Source of the DNA: an uncultured Lachnospiraceae bacterium
Lineage (GTDB): Bacteria; Bacillota; Clostridia; Lachnospirales; Lachnospiraceae
Assembly (NCBI GenBank): GCA_910579425.1
Contig: CAJTVL010000011.1
Span: forward strand, 17,402-81,401
DNA length: 64,000 nucleotides
Direction of reading: 5' to 3'
Every line of letters starts with the position of its first letter. Positions within the stretch are counted from its first letter, which is position 1. Below the pieces are notes generated by a model. The model was given only the letters and a program-made list of their open reading frames with translations, made no database searches and had not been told where the DNA came from. The translations under genes were made by a program, and so were the position numbers. Shown one piece after another: positions 24,276 through 33,425 of this stretch.

Positions 24276-25205
24276 ATGATAAAAATGGATAAAAATGACA
24301 AAACGCCTGTTTTTCAGGGAACCGCTACCATGATGGTTACGCCATTTTTGGAGGGCAGGCTTTGGATGGAGGCATTGAGGGAACTGATAGAATTTCAAAT
24401 GGATGCTAAGGTACAGGCAATCGTGATGGCAGGTACAGCCGGAGAAGGGCCGGGGATGGACGATGCACTGAGAAGACAGGTGATAGAAGCGGGAATCCGG
24501 CTGGCGAAAAAGAGAGTAAAAGTGCTGGCTGCCGTGGGAGGACCGAATGTCAGCGATACGGTGAAGCTTGTGAGATGGGCCTGTGATCAGGGGGCAGACG
24601 GATTTTTAGTAGTTCCGCCTTATTATCTGAAAACCTCGGAAGAGGGGTTATATAAATACTATATGGAGATTGCCGGGCAGTCCAATGTGCCTGTTGTACT
24701 GTCCAATATTCCGGCAAGGACGGGAATGTCTTTGTCAGCAGGGCTTTGCCAGCGCCTGTCAGATCACCCCATGATTAATGGAGTCAAGGAAGTGAGTGGA
24801 AATACAGTGTTTTCGGGTGAGGTTATGCGCAGGTGTAAAGGAAAGATGCATATATGGACCGGAAATGATGATCAAATAGTTCCATTGATTGCTATGGGGG
24901 CCCAGGGAGTCTTTTCTACAGCGGCGAATTTGATTCCGGGTGAGATAGGTGGGATGGTGGAGAAAATGATGTGGGGAAGCCTGGAGGAAAAGAGAGCTGC
25001 CGCCAATAGACAGATTCATTTCATGGAATTATTCCAGGCTCAATTTTGGGAGACGCATCCGATTCCCATCAAGACAGCGATGAGGAAAGCAGGATTTCCG
25101 GTGGGAGAATTCAGGCCGCCTCTGACAGAGATGCAACAGGACATCTGGAAAAAAATGCAGGCTGCAATAGAGGGTACAGGGGTTGATATTTTGTGGAAAA
25201 AGTAG
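24276..25205 (+). CDS. DapA/NanA-family lyase or synthase
   Basis: This 309-residue (beta/alpha)8 protein belongs to the dihydrodipicolinate synthase/N-acetylneuraminate lyase superfamily, which forms a Schiff base with an alpha-keto acid. The Schiff-base lysine is K171 in GVKEVSG. The pyruvate-binding segment is MAGTAGEGPGMDD. The usual catalytic tyrosine of the Y-N-x-P-x-R-T-G motif is serine here (VVLSNIPARTG, S143), which is unusual. No clear ribosome site precedes the ATG at 24276; a second ATG at 24285 is equally possible. First gene of a catabolic cluster with amidohydrolases and a sugar importer, so aldol cleavage of a keto-deoxy or amino-sugar acid is more likely than lysine synthesis. 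Confidence 0.88.
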   Translation: MIKMDKNDKTPVFQGTATMMVTPFLEGRLWMEALRELIEFQMDAKVQAIVMAGTAGEGPGMDDALRRQVIEAGIRLAKKRVKVLAAVGGPNVSDTVKLVRWACDQGADGFLVVPPYYLKTSEEGLYKYYMEIAGQSNVPVVLSNIPARTGMSLSAGLCQRLSDHPMINGVKEVSGNTVFSGEVMRRCKGKMHIWTGNDDQIVPLIAMGAQGVFSTAANLIPGEIGGMVEKMMWGSLEEKRAAANRQIHFMELFQAQFWETHPIPIKTAMRKAGFPVGEFRPPLTEMQQDIWKKMQAAIEGTGVDILWKK

Positions 25206-25216
25206 GAGGAGAAGGA

Positions 25217-26653
25217 ATGGAGGGTTTGTTTGTTGGCGGAACAATCGTGACCATGGACGAGAACCGTCGGGTATTACGGGGCCATGCGATAGCGGTCTGC
25301 GGAGAGAAGATTAAGGAAATAGGGCCGGAAAAGGAACTGCGGGAGAAATACAACCATTTTCAGATAATAGATTGTACCAACCATTGCGTGCTTCCGGGAC
25401 TGATTGACTGTCATGGTCATTCCGGCCATTCTCTGCTGAAAGGCCTGTCGGTTGATACCATACATAATTGGGGGGACAGCGTATATCAAATACAGTTTTT
25501 GTATTCGGATGAGGAATTCTGGGCGGCGGACGGGCGCCTGGCGGCTATGGACAGGCTCAAAAACGGAGTTACAACGTCTGTGAGCGTGATCGGATGTGAG
25601 CCTCGGGCAGATAAGCCCGATTATGCAAGAGAGGTGGCCCTTGGCTATGAGAAGCTGGGAGCCAGGGCCGTGATAGGGGTCGGGCCGGGAAGCGCAGAAT
25701 GGCCCAAAAAGGTGGGGCAATATCAGGAGGGGAAGCGGAAAGAGGTCTATGCTTCATGGGAGGATTACATGAACTCCACAGAAGCGCTTCTGCAGGAGTT
25801 TGGGAAAGAAGATCATGAGAGAATTCGCATTTTTGTGACACCCTTTACGGTGCTGCCCGATAAGCCAACCTGGGGGCGGACTGCTCCTGAAAGGTGCCAT
25901 TGTCTCACCGCATTTGAAAAAATGCAGATGCGGGAGGTGAAAAGGCTGGCGGCCAAATACGATACCGGGATACACTCAGATGCCTTTGGCAATTTGATAC
26001 ATTTGATGGCAATGGCAGAGGAAGCTTTGTTGGGGCCCAATGTACTGTTGCAACACTGCCACGATCTGAGCATGGATGAAATCCGGATCCTTGCCCAGAC
26101 GAAAACCAATGTAGGGCATTCGCCGGAATCGACCGTTCGCTATTGCCCTTATGCGGAGATGCTGGCGGAGCATGTCAACGTAGCGATTACATCAGATGGA
26201 ACAGCCCCCAGAAATGGGTATGACTTGTTTCAGATCATGAGAAAGATACAAATGCTTGAGCATTACCGGTTTGATGACATTAATTATTTACCCGTAGGTA
26301 CGCTTCTGGAAGGAATTACGGTGAATGCCGCTCGGGCTTTGGGGATGGAAAAGGAGATTGGATCGCTGGAAGACGGAAAGGATGCGGATATTGTAACAGT
26401 CAGCATGGACAAGCCGCATTTGGTGCCATGGGAAGATATGCCGGTGCATCGACTGGTGCTGGATGCAAACGGCCATGATGTGGATCAGGTGTGGGTAAAG
26501 GGACGTCAGTGTGTGGATAAAAGAAAATTACTGCTGGCAGACGAAGATCAGATTGTAAGGGAAGCGGATCGGATTGCAAAAAGGTGTGTTGGGGAAGCCG
26601 GACTGGAAGGCGAGTGGAATGTGCCCGTCTGGAGAAGCGCCTACAGATATTAA
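25217..26653 (+). CDS. Amidohydrolase 1 (SsnA/TrzN-like, metal site complete)
   Basis: This 478-residue protein belongs to the amidohydrolase superfamily, cyclic-amidine deaminase/chlorohydrolase branch. The expected metal-site residues are present: H66-x-H68 in DCHGHSGHS, H253 in GIHSDAFGN, H280 in LLQHCHDLS and D327 in TSDGTAPRN. The glutamate that often follows the strand-5 His by three residues is not there (alanine), so the chemistry may differ from known deaminases. The start is ATG 25217 after GGAGGA. It is most similar, within this window, to amidohydrolase 3. It is cotranscribed with a lyase, an oxidoreductase and an ABC importer. Hydrolytic removal of an amine or opening of a cyclic amide is plausible; the substrate is unknown. 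Confidence 0.9.
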   Translation: MEGLFVGGTIVTMDENRRVLRGHAIAVCGEKIKEIGPEKELREKYNHFQIIDCTNHCVLPGLIDCHGHSGHSLLKGLSVDTIHNWGDSVYQIQFLYSDEEFWAADGRLAAMDRLKNGVTTSVSVIGCEPRADKPDYAREVALGYEKLGARAVIGVGPGSAEWPKKVGQYQEGKRKEVYASWEDYMNSTEALLQEFGKEDHERIRIFVTPFTVLPDKPTWGRTAPERCHCLTAFEKMQMREVKRLAAKYDTGIHSDAFGNLIHLMAMAEEALLGPNVLLQHCHDLSMDEIRILAQTKTNVGHSPESTVRYCPYAEMLAEHVNVAITSDGTAPRNGYDLFQIMRKIQMLEHYRFDDINYLPVGTLLEGITVNAARALGMEKEIGSLEDGKDADIVTVSMDKPHLVPWEDMPVHRLVLDANGHDVDQVWVKGRQCVDKRKLLLADEDQIVREADRIAKRCVGEAGLEGEWNVPVWRSAYRY

Positions 26654-26667
26654 AAGGAATAATCGTA

Positions 26668-27654
26668 ATGTTAAAAATAGCTATGCTGGGGATGTGGAAT
26701 CATTATCATGCAGATGAATTTTTGGATACATTCTTGCAAAGGAAGGAGGTGATGGTGGCGTGGGCATGGGACACTGACTCAAATCGCGGAAGGACGTGGG
26801 CAGATGCCAAGGGGATTCCTTATGTGGATGATCTGAGAAAAGGGCTGCAAAAACACAAGGTAGACGGTGTGGTTTTAAATGCGGAACCATGGAACCAGGC
26901 ACAGATTATCACTGCAGCCATGAAAGAACAGGTACATATCCTGGCGGATAAGATCGTGGCATTGGGAAAAGATCAAATAGAGCTGTTGAGAGAAAGTGCT
27001 GTGAGTTATAAAGGTATTTTTGCAGTGGCTTATCCTCTGGAGGGGCGGGCGGTATTTCAGACAGCCAGAAAGCTGATTGCCGATGGGACACTTGGAAGGC
27101 TTGTATCGCTCCACCTCCATCAGTCGCATGACGGTCTGCAGCATAAATGGCTTCCAGAACATTTTTATAAGGATGTGAGAGGCGGCGTCCTGTTAGAGCT
27201 GGGGTTTCCGATTTTTTATCTGGCGCCATATCTGGCAGACGAGGAAGTGGCAGAGGTGACTTCTATGGGGAGTTCTTTGTCAGGGGAGGCTATGGAGGAC
27301 ACGGCAGCGGTACTGCTGCGATTTTGTTCAGGCGCCATTGCAGTGGCGCAGGCCTCCTATATGAGTGGGATTTCCAGTTTTTCTTTAGCGATTCATGGAA
27401 CGGATGCCAGCTTTGCGGTGGAAGAAAACAGTAAGAAACTTTGGCTGAATACAGGAGGTGGTTGGCAGGAGATTGAAGAGGAAAAGGCGCTTCAAAGCCC
27501 GCAGGAGGATTGGCTGTCGGCAATTCAGGGCCATTCCATTCCCAGACATGGCCTGGAGGATGGCCTGAAACAGGCAGGGTGGCTGACAAAAGTATACAAG
27601 GATTTGAGGAAGACCAAAATGATTTTGGCGGAGGAAGGGGGATACTTTGATTGA
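26668..27654 (+). CDS. Gfo/Idh/MocA family oxidoreductase
   Basis: This protein of about 328 residues has the two-domain layout of glucose-fructose oxidoreductase/inositol dehydrogenase relatives. The Rossmann start is MLKIAMLGMWNHYHADEFLD, which lacks the classical G-x-G-x-x-G. ILADKIVALG carries the conserved lysine region, and HGTDASFAVEE lies in the C-terminal sheet. The start is ATG 26668, nine bases after AAAAGGA. An upstream extension would overlap the previous gene. It probably oxidises or reduces a sugar or cyclitol intermediate with NAD(P). The altered nucleotide loop is odd for the family and worth checking. Confidence 0.88.
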   Translation: MLKIAMLGMWNHYHADEFLDTFLQRKEVMVAWAWDTDSNRGRTWADAKGIPYVDDLRKGLQKHKVDGVVLNAEPWNQAQIITAAMKEQVHILADKIVALGKDQIELLRESAVSYKGIFAVAYPLEGRAVFQTARKLIADGTLGRLVSLHLHQSHDGLQHKWLPEHFYKDVRGGVLLELGFPIFYLAPYLADEEVAEVTSMGSSLSGEAMEDTAAVLLRFCSGAIAVAQASYMSGISSFSLAIHGTDASFAVEENSKKLWLNTGGGWQEIEEEKALQSPQEDWLSAIQGHSIPRHGLEDGLKQAGWLTKVYKDLRKTKMILAEEGGYFD

Positions 27655-29134
27655 TTTACTTTTGATTCATGGAATGGTCATAACCATGGATGAACACAGA
27701 AGGGTTTTGCAGGACGGAGCAGTGGCTGTCGATAAAACGAGAATACTGGAAGTGGGGGAGACAGAGACTCTGGTTAAAAAGTATGAGGCGAAAAGGCTGC
27801 TGGACTGTAAAGGAAACATTGTACTTCCGGGTTTGATCAATTGCCATACCCATGCAGGACATAATCTCATGGGGAAAGTTTCGACTGACAGCCTGGGATG
27901 CTGGTGGCCGATGGTGAGCAATATATATGAACACCATTCGGACTACGAATTCTGGAAATTGGATGCACAGCTCTCCGCCTGTAAATTTTTAAAGGCCGGA
28001 GTGACCACAGCATTCCATATCCTTGGGGGGAATCCCATGTCGGATGAACCGGAGCTGGCAAGGGGACATGTAGACGGTTACTGTGAAGTTGGAGGGAGGG
28101 ATGTAGTAGGATGCGGGATAGTGGTGGGAGAATTCCCCCATCGCTATACACGGCTCCAAAATGGAAAATGGATCAAAAAACTGGTAACAATAGATGATAT
28201 GGCGGCAGGGACAGAAGAAATTATCAGACAGAATCACAAAAAGCATGAGGGAAGAAGCAGAGTCTGTGTCACTCAATTTTTGCAGTTGGCAGAGCATGGA
28301 GGATGCAGTGATCCCCTTTCCCTGGCCCGTCTGACTGCGCTGGACCGGGAGGTGTGTAAAAGAACAAGAGAAATTGCCCGTAAATATCATACAATGATCA
28401 ATACGGACACCTATGGCGGCTGGGTGAAGCTGGCGTCCATGGATGAGGAAAATGCCTTATTAGGTGAGGATGTGCTGGTAGGGCTGGAACACCAGATGGG
28501 AATTACGCCGGAAGAAGTGGGGATCCTGGCACGCACAGGAACAAAAGTATATTGTACGGGTGAAGGTTTTTATAAGAGGTCGCCTCTGAGCGAGATGCTT
28601 CAAAAGGGGATAACGGTGGCGGCAACTACCAATGGCTGTGCCCCCCGCAATATGGTGGATCTTTTGGAGGCTGTCAGAAAGCTGATATTTATCGAAGTGA
28701 CGGCCCATGACGATTATCATTACCTTCAGGCTGGAAAGGCATTGGAAATGATTACGATTGATGCCGCGAAATGTCTGGGCTGGGAGGATGAAATCGGCTC
28801 TCTGGAAGCGGGAAAGAAAGCAGATATTGCCATTTTGGACTGGTATGATGCGCATCTTACTCCGCAGACAACACCGGTACAAAAGGTAATCTACTTTGCA
28901 GTGGGGGCGGATTTCCAGACAGTGATCGTAGACGGAAAAATTGTGATGGAAGAGAGAAAGCTGACGCTGGTGGATGAGGCCGTAATTTTAAGGGAAGCGG
29001 AAGCTTGCCATAAGGAACTGATTCAAAAATACGGACTTCAGGATCTGTGTAATGATGTGACTTGGGGAAAGATCAGAATTGAATTTGATCCGGGGCATCC
29101 GATATGCTCACGGATTGCAAATCAGGAGGGGTAA
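27647..29134 (+). CDS. Amidohydrolase 2 (partial metal site)
   Basis: This 495-residue amidohydrolase-superfamily protein is closest in this window to amidohydrolase 4. The strand-1 pair H67-x-H69 (NCHTHAGHN) and the strand-6 His (H282, GLEHQMG) are kept. The strand-5 His is Asn (N252, MINTDTYGG) and the strand-8 Asp is Asn (N329, ATTNGCAPRN). The same changes in its paralogue argue for a real subfamily and against error. The TTG start at 27647 lies inside the 3' end of the oxidoreductase gene, after GGAGGAAGGGGG. It may bind one metal or act on the ligand in another way. Function is inferred only from the cluster. Confidence 0.88.
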   Translation: MIDLLLIHGMVITMDEHRRVLQDGAVAVDKTRILEVGETETLVKKYEAKRLLDCKGNIVLPGLINCHTHAGHNLMGKVSTDSLGCWWPMVSNIYEHHSDYEFWKLDAQLSACKFLKAGVTTAFHILGGNPMSDEPELARGHVDGYCEVGGRDVVGCGIVVGEFPHRYTRLQNGKWIKKLVTIDDMAAGTEEIIRQNHKKHEGRSRVCVTQFLQLAEHGGCSDPLSLARLTALDREVCKRTREIARKYHTMINTDTYGGWVKLASMDEENALLGEDVLVGLEHQMGITPEEVGILARTGTKVYCTGEGFYKRSPLSEMLQKGITVAATTNGCAPRNMVDLLEAVRKLIFIEVTAHDDYHYLQAGKALEMITIDAAKCLGWEDEIGSLEAGKKADIAILDWYDAHLTPQTTPVQKVIYFAVGADFQTVIVDGKIVMEERKLTLVDEAVILREAEACHKELIQKYGLQDLCNDVTWGKIRIEFDPGHPICSRIANQEG

Positions 29135-29136
29135 GT

Positions 29137-30468
29137 ATGAAGAGGAAAAAAATAACGGCAATATTAATGGCATCTTTGATGGTTTTAGGCTGCTTTACAG
29201 GATGTGGTAAGACAGAGGGACAAAAGACGGATACATCAGGGACGGAAAAGGAAGTGGAAACCGTAACAGATGCGGAGGAAGAAAAAACGACGCCGGAAAG
29301 TGGCGGGGATGTGGTCCTGAACATGTATCTGTGGGATCAGAGCATGTTGGACGGCGTGGAACGCAGAGAGGCGATGGTAACACAGCAATTTCCCAATATT
29401 ACGTTCAATAATACCGTATTGTCATGGAATGATTATTGGACGAAGCTGCAGACTGCTCTGCCTTCCGATTCGAGCCCGGATCTGTTCTTTTCCGAGGCGA
29501 ATCATACAATCGCTTACGGCAGCAAGGGATTTTTGGAATTGCTGGACAGTTACATTGAGCGGGACAGCTATGATATGGGTGTGTTCGTAGATCCGGCCAT
29601 AGACCTGTTTACTTCCCTGGACGGGGAAATATACGGACTTCCGCAAAATATAGATCATACGGCTCTTTACTACAACAAAGAACTTTTTGATGCGGCCAAT
29701 GTAGAATATCCCAAAGACGATATGACGTTTGAGGAATTCAGAGAGCTTGCCAAAAAGCTGACAGTCATAGAAGGGGACAGGGTACAGCAATATGGGGTTA
29801 TCGTGGGGCCCCAGCCTCAAAATGCGGTATATAGCCTGCTCCTTGAAAACGGTTGTTATCCCTATGGAGAGGATAGGGTTTCGAGTAATTTCTCCGACCC
29901 GGCAATGAAGGAAACCCTGGAATTAATAAGAGATATGATTTTTGAAGACCAGTCGGCGCCAAGCGTCCAGGATCTGGTAGATGAGTCGGCAGATCAGATG
30001 TTCATTAACGGCAGATCAGCAATGTATGTTGCAGCGCCGGCTTCAATGGATTATTTTGTGGAAGCCATGGGGACGAATTTTGATGTGGTATCAATGCCTG
30101 CCAACAAAAAAGCAGGTGTGAGTATCATGGGCATGGGGCTGTGTATGTCTGCCAAGACGAAATATAAAGAGGAATGCTGGGAGGTCATGAAGATTTTTGG
30201 CTCCAAGCAAGCCCAGGAAATAGAAGGCGAACAGCTCTGTCCTGCCCGCCAGGATGCCCAGGAGGCGTTCTTTGAGATATTTAAGGACTACAATATGGAA
30301 CCTTTTAGAAGAAGTGCGGACATTGGGGAAGTGATCATTCCCAAGAGAAATATGGGCGTTGCGGATCAGGCTTTTCAGGATATGCTGGGATTAATTTATG
30401 CAGGGGAAGATCTGGATGAGGCCCTGGCGGAGGCCGATGGGAAGGTTGCAGAGGCGCTTAAGGAATGA
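29137..30468 (+). CDS. CUT1 ABC transporter solute-binding lipoprotein
   Basis: This 443-residue extracellular binding protein of the family 1 (sugar) type starts MKRKKITAILMASLMVLGCF and has a lipobox ending at Cys19 or Cys23. An acidic Thr/Glu-rich linker (residues 25-60) joins it to the mature domain (MYLWDQSMLDGVERREAMVT). The start is ATG 29137 after AGGAGG. It captures the substrate for the permeases at 30559 and 31491. Ligands of this family are usually mono- or oligosaccharides, but the surrounding amidohydrolases suggest a nitrogen-bearing sugar or a nucleoside-like compound. Confidence 0.92.
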   Translation: MKRKKITAILMASLMVLGCFTGCGKTEGQKTDTSGTEKEVETVTDAEEEKTTPESGGDVVLNMYLWDQSMLDGVERREAMVTQQFPNITFNNTVLSWNDYWTKLQTALPSDSSPDLFFSEANHTIAYGSKGFLELLDSYIERDSYDMGVFVDPAIDLFTSLDGEIYGLPQNIDHTALYYNKELFDAANVEYPKDDMTFEEFRELAKKLTVIEGDRVQQYGVIVGPQPQNAVYSLLLENGCYPYGEDRVSSNFSDPAMKETLELIRDMIFEDQSAPSVQDLVDESADQMFINGRSAMYVAAPASMDYFVEAMGTNFDVVSMPANKKAGVSIMGMGLCMSAKTKYKEECWEVMKIFGSKQAQEIEGEQLCPARQDAQEAFFEIFKDYNMEPFRRSADIGEVIIPKRNMGVADQAFQDMLGLIYAGEDLDEALAEADGKVAEALKE

Positions 30469-30513
30469 AACGGGATAGAAGGAATTTATGACGTTTCCTG
30501 ATAAATAAAGTGA

Positions 30514-30538
30514 CGGTGGGTATAGCTTATACCCACCG
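30514..30538 (+). terminator. Hairpin between binding protein and permease
   Basis: CGGTGGGTATA pairs perfectly with TATACCCACCG around GCT. No T-run follows. It may stabilise or partly terminate the mRNA, giving more binding protein than permease, as in many ABC operons. Confidence 0.65.
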
Positions 30539-30558
30539 ATTCAATCTAAGGTGACTGT

Positions 30559-31479
30559 ATGGAGAAACGGACAGTGAGAAAAAAGATTAAGAAGGAATGG
30601 ATTTGGGCATGGATATTCATTTTTCCTACGATTGTGGGGGCAATTGCCTTTGGGTTTTATCCCCTTATCCGCTCTGTGGTTATGATGCTGACAGAATGGG
30701 ATGGGATGACCAGGCCAAGATTTACAGGATTAGACAACTTTGTCAGGCTGTTTCAGGATCCAATATTTTGGTTTGAGCTGAAAAATACGCTGATCTTTGC
30801 TTTTGTTTCGGTTCCGCTGACCATGCTATTCTCGGTTCTTCTCGCAGCGGCATTGAATGTAAGGCGTGGGCCGGTAGGCCTTATGAGGGTAATTTATTAT
30901 CTCCCGTCGGTGACTATGCCGGTAGCAATTGCGGCAGTGTGGAAATGGATGTTTAATTCCAAAGCGGGGATCATCAACTATTTGCTGAATCTTTTAGGGA
31001 TTTCAGGGCCGAATTGGCTTTCCGATCCGGACTTTATCATGATAGCGGTGGTAATAGTGAGTGTGTGGGCAGGGATGGGATATAACATGATCATTTTGCT
31101 CTCGGCGCTTAAAAATATTCCGGCAACCTATTACGAGGCGGCGAAGATTGACGGAGGCAACGGGTTCCAGATCTTTATGAGGCTTACATTGCCCATGCTT
31201 TCCCCCACATTGTTTTTCCTCAGCATTACCGGATTAATGTCAGCGTTTAAAACATTTGACATTGTCTATATGTTTTGTATGCCGGGGAACAGTGGAAGCA
31301 TGCCTACCAATACAATGAATGCTTTGAGAACCATGGTATTTGGAATTTACAGAAACGGATTTACTTTTATGGAAATGGGCTACGCGGCTGCGGAGGCGTT
31401 TATTCTGCTACTGATTATCCTGCTGGTGACTGTGGTTCAGTTTGCCGGGCAAAAACGCTGGGTAAATTATGATATATAG
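30559..31479 (+). CDS. ABC sugar permease, MalF/UgpA type
   Basis: This 306-residue permease has six predicted membrane segments and the cytoplasmic EAA loop YYEAAKIDGGNGFQIFMRLT (about residue 195), which docks to the ATPase. It begins MEKRTVRKKIKKEWIWAWIF. It pairs with the permease at 31491. No ATPase gene is present, so a shared MsiK/UgpC-type ATPase elsewhere must energise it, as is usual for CUT1 systems of Firmicutes. Confidence 0.93.
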   Translation: MEKRTVRKKIKKEWIWAWIFIFPTIVGAIAFGFYPLIRSVVMMLTEWDGMTRPRFTGLDNFVRLFQDPIFWFELKNTLIFAFVSVPLTMLFSVLLAAALNVRRGPVGLMRVIYYLPSVTMPVAIAAVWKWMFNSKAGIINYLLNLLGISGPNWLSDPDFIMIAVVIVSVWAGMGYNMIILLSALKNIPATYYEAAKIDGGNGFQIFMRLTLPMLSPTLFFLSITGLMSAFKTFDIVYMFCMPGNSGSMPTNTMNALRTMVFGIYRNGFTFMEMGYAAAEAFILLLIILLVTVVQFAGQKRWVNYDI

Positions 31480-31490
31480 GAGGGAGCTGA

Positions 31491-32318
31491 ATGAAGAGAA
31501 AGGGTTATATGACAATAGGGGCGAAATGGCTGATTCTGACGGCAGGCTCAGTGATTATGCTGCTTCCCTACATCTGGATGGTTTTCTCCTCCTCTAAGAC
31601 GAATACAGAGATGATGCGTCTGCCGCTTCAGTTTTTTCCGGATCGCTGGACATTGGACAATTATACGACCGTGCTTGGCAGAATGAGTTTTGGAAGGTAT
31701 TATCTGAATACGATTTTTGTGACGTTTACAACGGTTCTGCTTCAATTATTTTTTAATTCGCTGGCCGCATTTGTATTTGCAAAAATGCATTTTCCGGGCA
31801 GGGACAAGCTCTTTGGCCTGTTGCTCACATTGTTGATGATACCGCCGCAAATGACGTTGATTGCAAATTATAAAACCGTAGATGCGCTGGGGTGGCTGGA
31901 TTCCTACAAGGCATTAATTATTCCCGGTATTATCAGCGTATATGGTATTTTCTTTTTGCGGCAGTTCTTTCTTACGATTCCCAATGAAATGCTGGAGTCT
32001 GCCAGAATAGACGGAGCGGGCTATTTCAGGATTTATGGGGAAATCATGCTGCCGCTATGTTCCAATGCTATGGTGGCTTATGGGATTTTTGCCCTTTTAG
32101 GCCAGTGGAATGAGCTGATGTGGCCCATGACAATGACTTCCTCAGACAGAGTGAGGGTATTGTCATTGGCGCTGTCCAGTATGCAGGGACAGGTGGCGAC
32201 GGAGAATAATTTGATTATGGCAGGTGCGGTAATGGCTACCCTGCCAATGATTCTTGTGTTTATTGCAGGACAGCGTTCTCTGATGGAAGGGATTGCGCTG
32301 GGAGGATTAAAGGCTTAG
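31491..32318 (+). CDS. ABC sugar permease, MalG/UgpE type
   Basis: This 275-residue second permease of the importer has six membrane segments, with the EAA loop in MLESARIDGAGYFRIYGEIM (about residue 165) and the C-terminal GIALGGLKA typical of MalG-like proteins. The start is ATG 31491 after AGGAGG, 11 bases after the previous stop. Confidence 0.93.
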   Translation: MKRKGYMTIGAKWLILTAGSVIMLLPYIWMVFSSSKTNTEMMRLPLQFFPDRWTLDNYTTVLGRMSFGRYYLNTIFVTFTTVLLQLFFNSLAAFVFAKMHFPGRDKLFGLLLTLLMIPPQMTLIANYKTVDALGWLDSYKALIIPGIISVYGIFFLRQFFLTIPNEMLESARIDGAGYFRIYGEIMLPLCSNAMVAYGIFALLGQWNELMWPMTMTSSDRVRVLSLALSSMQGQVATENNLIMAGAVMATLPMILVFIAGQRSLMEGIALGGLKA

Positions 32319-32345
32319 AAGAAGGAGAAAGGATGGCGCGTATTT

Positions 32346-33374
32346 ATGAAGCTGGGTATTGAATTGTGTCACGGTTTTATCAGGGATCCACAGGAGCCGC
32401 TTGAAGAAACACTGCTCAGGGCAAAGGGAATGGGAGCTCAGGGAGGACAGTTTAAAAATCCTACTTTTATCTCAGCAACATTGGATAAAGGGGAATTGCG
32501 GGAGGCAAAGGAGACGGCAGATCATTTGGGAATGTATCTGGCAGCGGGCTTAGGAAGAATCAATCCTTATAATACGGCAGAAATGCCCTCCTTTTGGGAA
32601 CTGGGGGATGGAAGCTACAAAAAGGGGTGCGAGAAGATCATAGAAGCCTCAGCGATTCTGGGAAGCCACCATCTGGTATCTCAGACTGGCGGGTACCGGG
32701 GATATACCCTGCCGGAGCCCTACAGTACGGACCGATTCCGCGAGGATGTAAGCTGGGAGAACCAGTTGGAGGCAACCGTGAAATTTTTAAAGAAACTGGC
32801 CCCGGTCTTGAGACATTATGGTTCCACAATTTCCATAGAGACCCATGAGGAGATCACTACCTGGGAAATCTTAAGGGTGATAGAGGAGGTTGGGGAAGAT
32901 GTGGTTTCCGTTACCTTAGACACTGGAAATATCGTTTCGAGGGGGGAAGAGCCCATTGCGGCGACGAAGCGTGTGGCGCCTTATATTAAGCTGCTGCACG
33001 TAAAGGATGTACTCCTTTTGGAAAGCCCGGAAGGATTGAAGAGAAACGTGCGTCCGGCAGGCGACGGCGTGTTGGACTTTCAGACAATGGCAGATATTGT
33101 CCGTGAAAAGAATCCGGAAGCGCTCTTTAATATTGAGGACCATATGGGCGAAATGTTTATCTCTTACAAGAATCCCCAGTGGAGGGCAGGACACCCGGAT
33201 TTGAAAGAGGAAGAAATACGGGAACTGGAACGTCTCTCAAGACTCTCCTATGAAAAGATTGCCTCCGGAGATATTGTGCCTCCGGAAATATATGAAAAAA
33301 TGAAATTTGATGATCTGGCGCTGGGAAGAATGGAGAAAGCATTACATTATCTCTCGCCAATCATAAAGGGCTAA
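32346..33374 (+). CDS. Xylose-isomerase-like TIM barrel (sugar isomerase/epimerase)
   Basis: This 342-residue AP-endonuclease-2/xylose-isomerase-like barrel has metal-site motifs in order: SIETHEE (Glu), SVTLDTGN (Asp), LLHVKDV (His) and NIEDHMG (Glu). The complete set suggests an active isomerase or epimerase, possibly acting on a keto sugar or sugar acid. The ribosome site AAAGGA is about 13 bases from the ATG at 32346, further than usual, and no nearer in-frame start exists. It is the last gene of the first unit and faces the LacI gene across a shared terminator. A smaller relative opens the second unit at 34551. Confidence 0.88.
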   Translation: MKLGIELCHGFIRDPQEPLEETLLRAKGMGAQGGQFKNPTFISATLDKGELREAKETADHLGMYLAAGLGRINPYNTAEMPSFWELGDGSYKKGCEKIIEASAILGSHHLVSQTGGYRGYTLPEPYSTDRFREDVSWENQLEATVKFLKKLAPVLRHYGSTISIETHEEITTWEILRVIEEVGEDVVSVTLDTGNIVSRGEEPIAATKRVAPYIKLLHVKDVLLLESPEGLKRNVRPAGDGVLDFQTMADIVREKNPEALFNIEDHMGEMFISYKNPQWRAGHPDLKEEEIRELERLSRLSYEKIASGDIVPPEIYEKMKFDDLALGRMEKALHYLSPIIKG

Positions 33375-33378
33375 AAGA

Positions 33379-33410
33379 AAGCCGCGGCAGTCAGTTTACT
33401 TTCGCGGCTT
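33379..33410. terminator. Bidirectional terminator
   Basis: AAGCCGCG (33379-33386) pairs with CGCGGCTT (33403-33410). On the minus strand it is followed by a T-rich TTTCTTTT, ending the LacI transcript. It also lies just after the plus-strand operon. Confidence 0.75.
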
Positions 33411-33425
33411 CCCATTTAATTTTCG

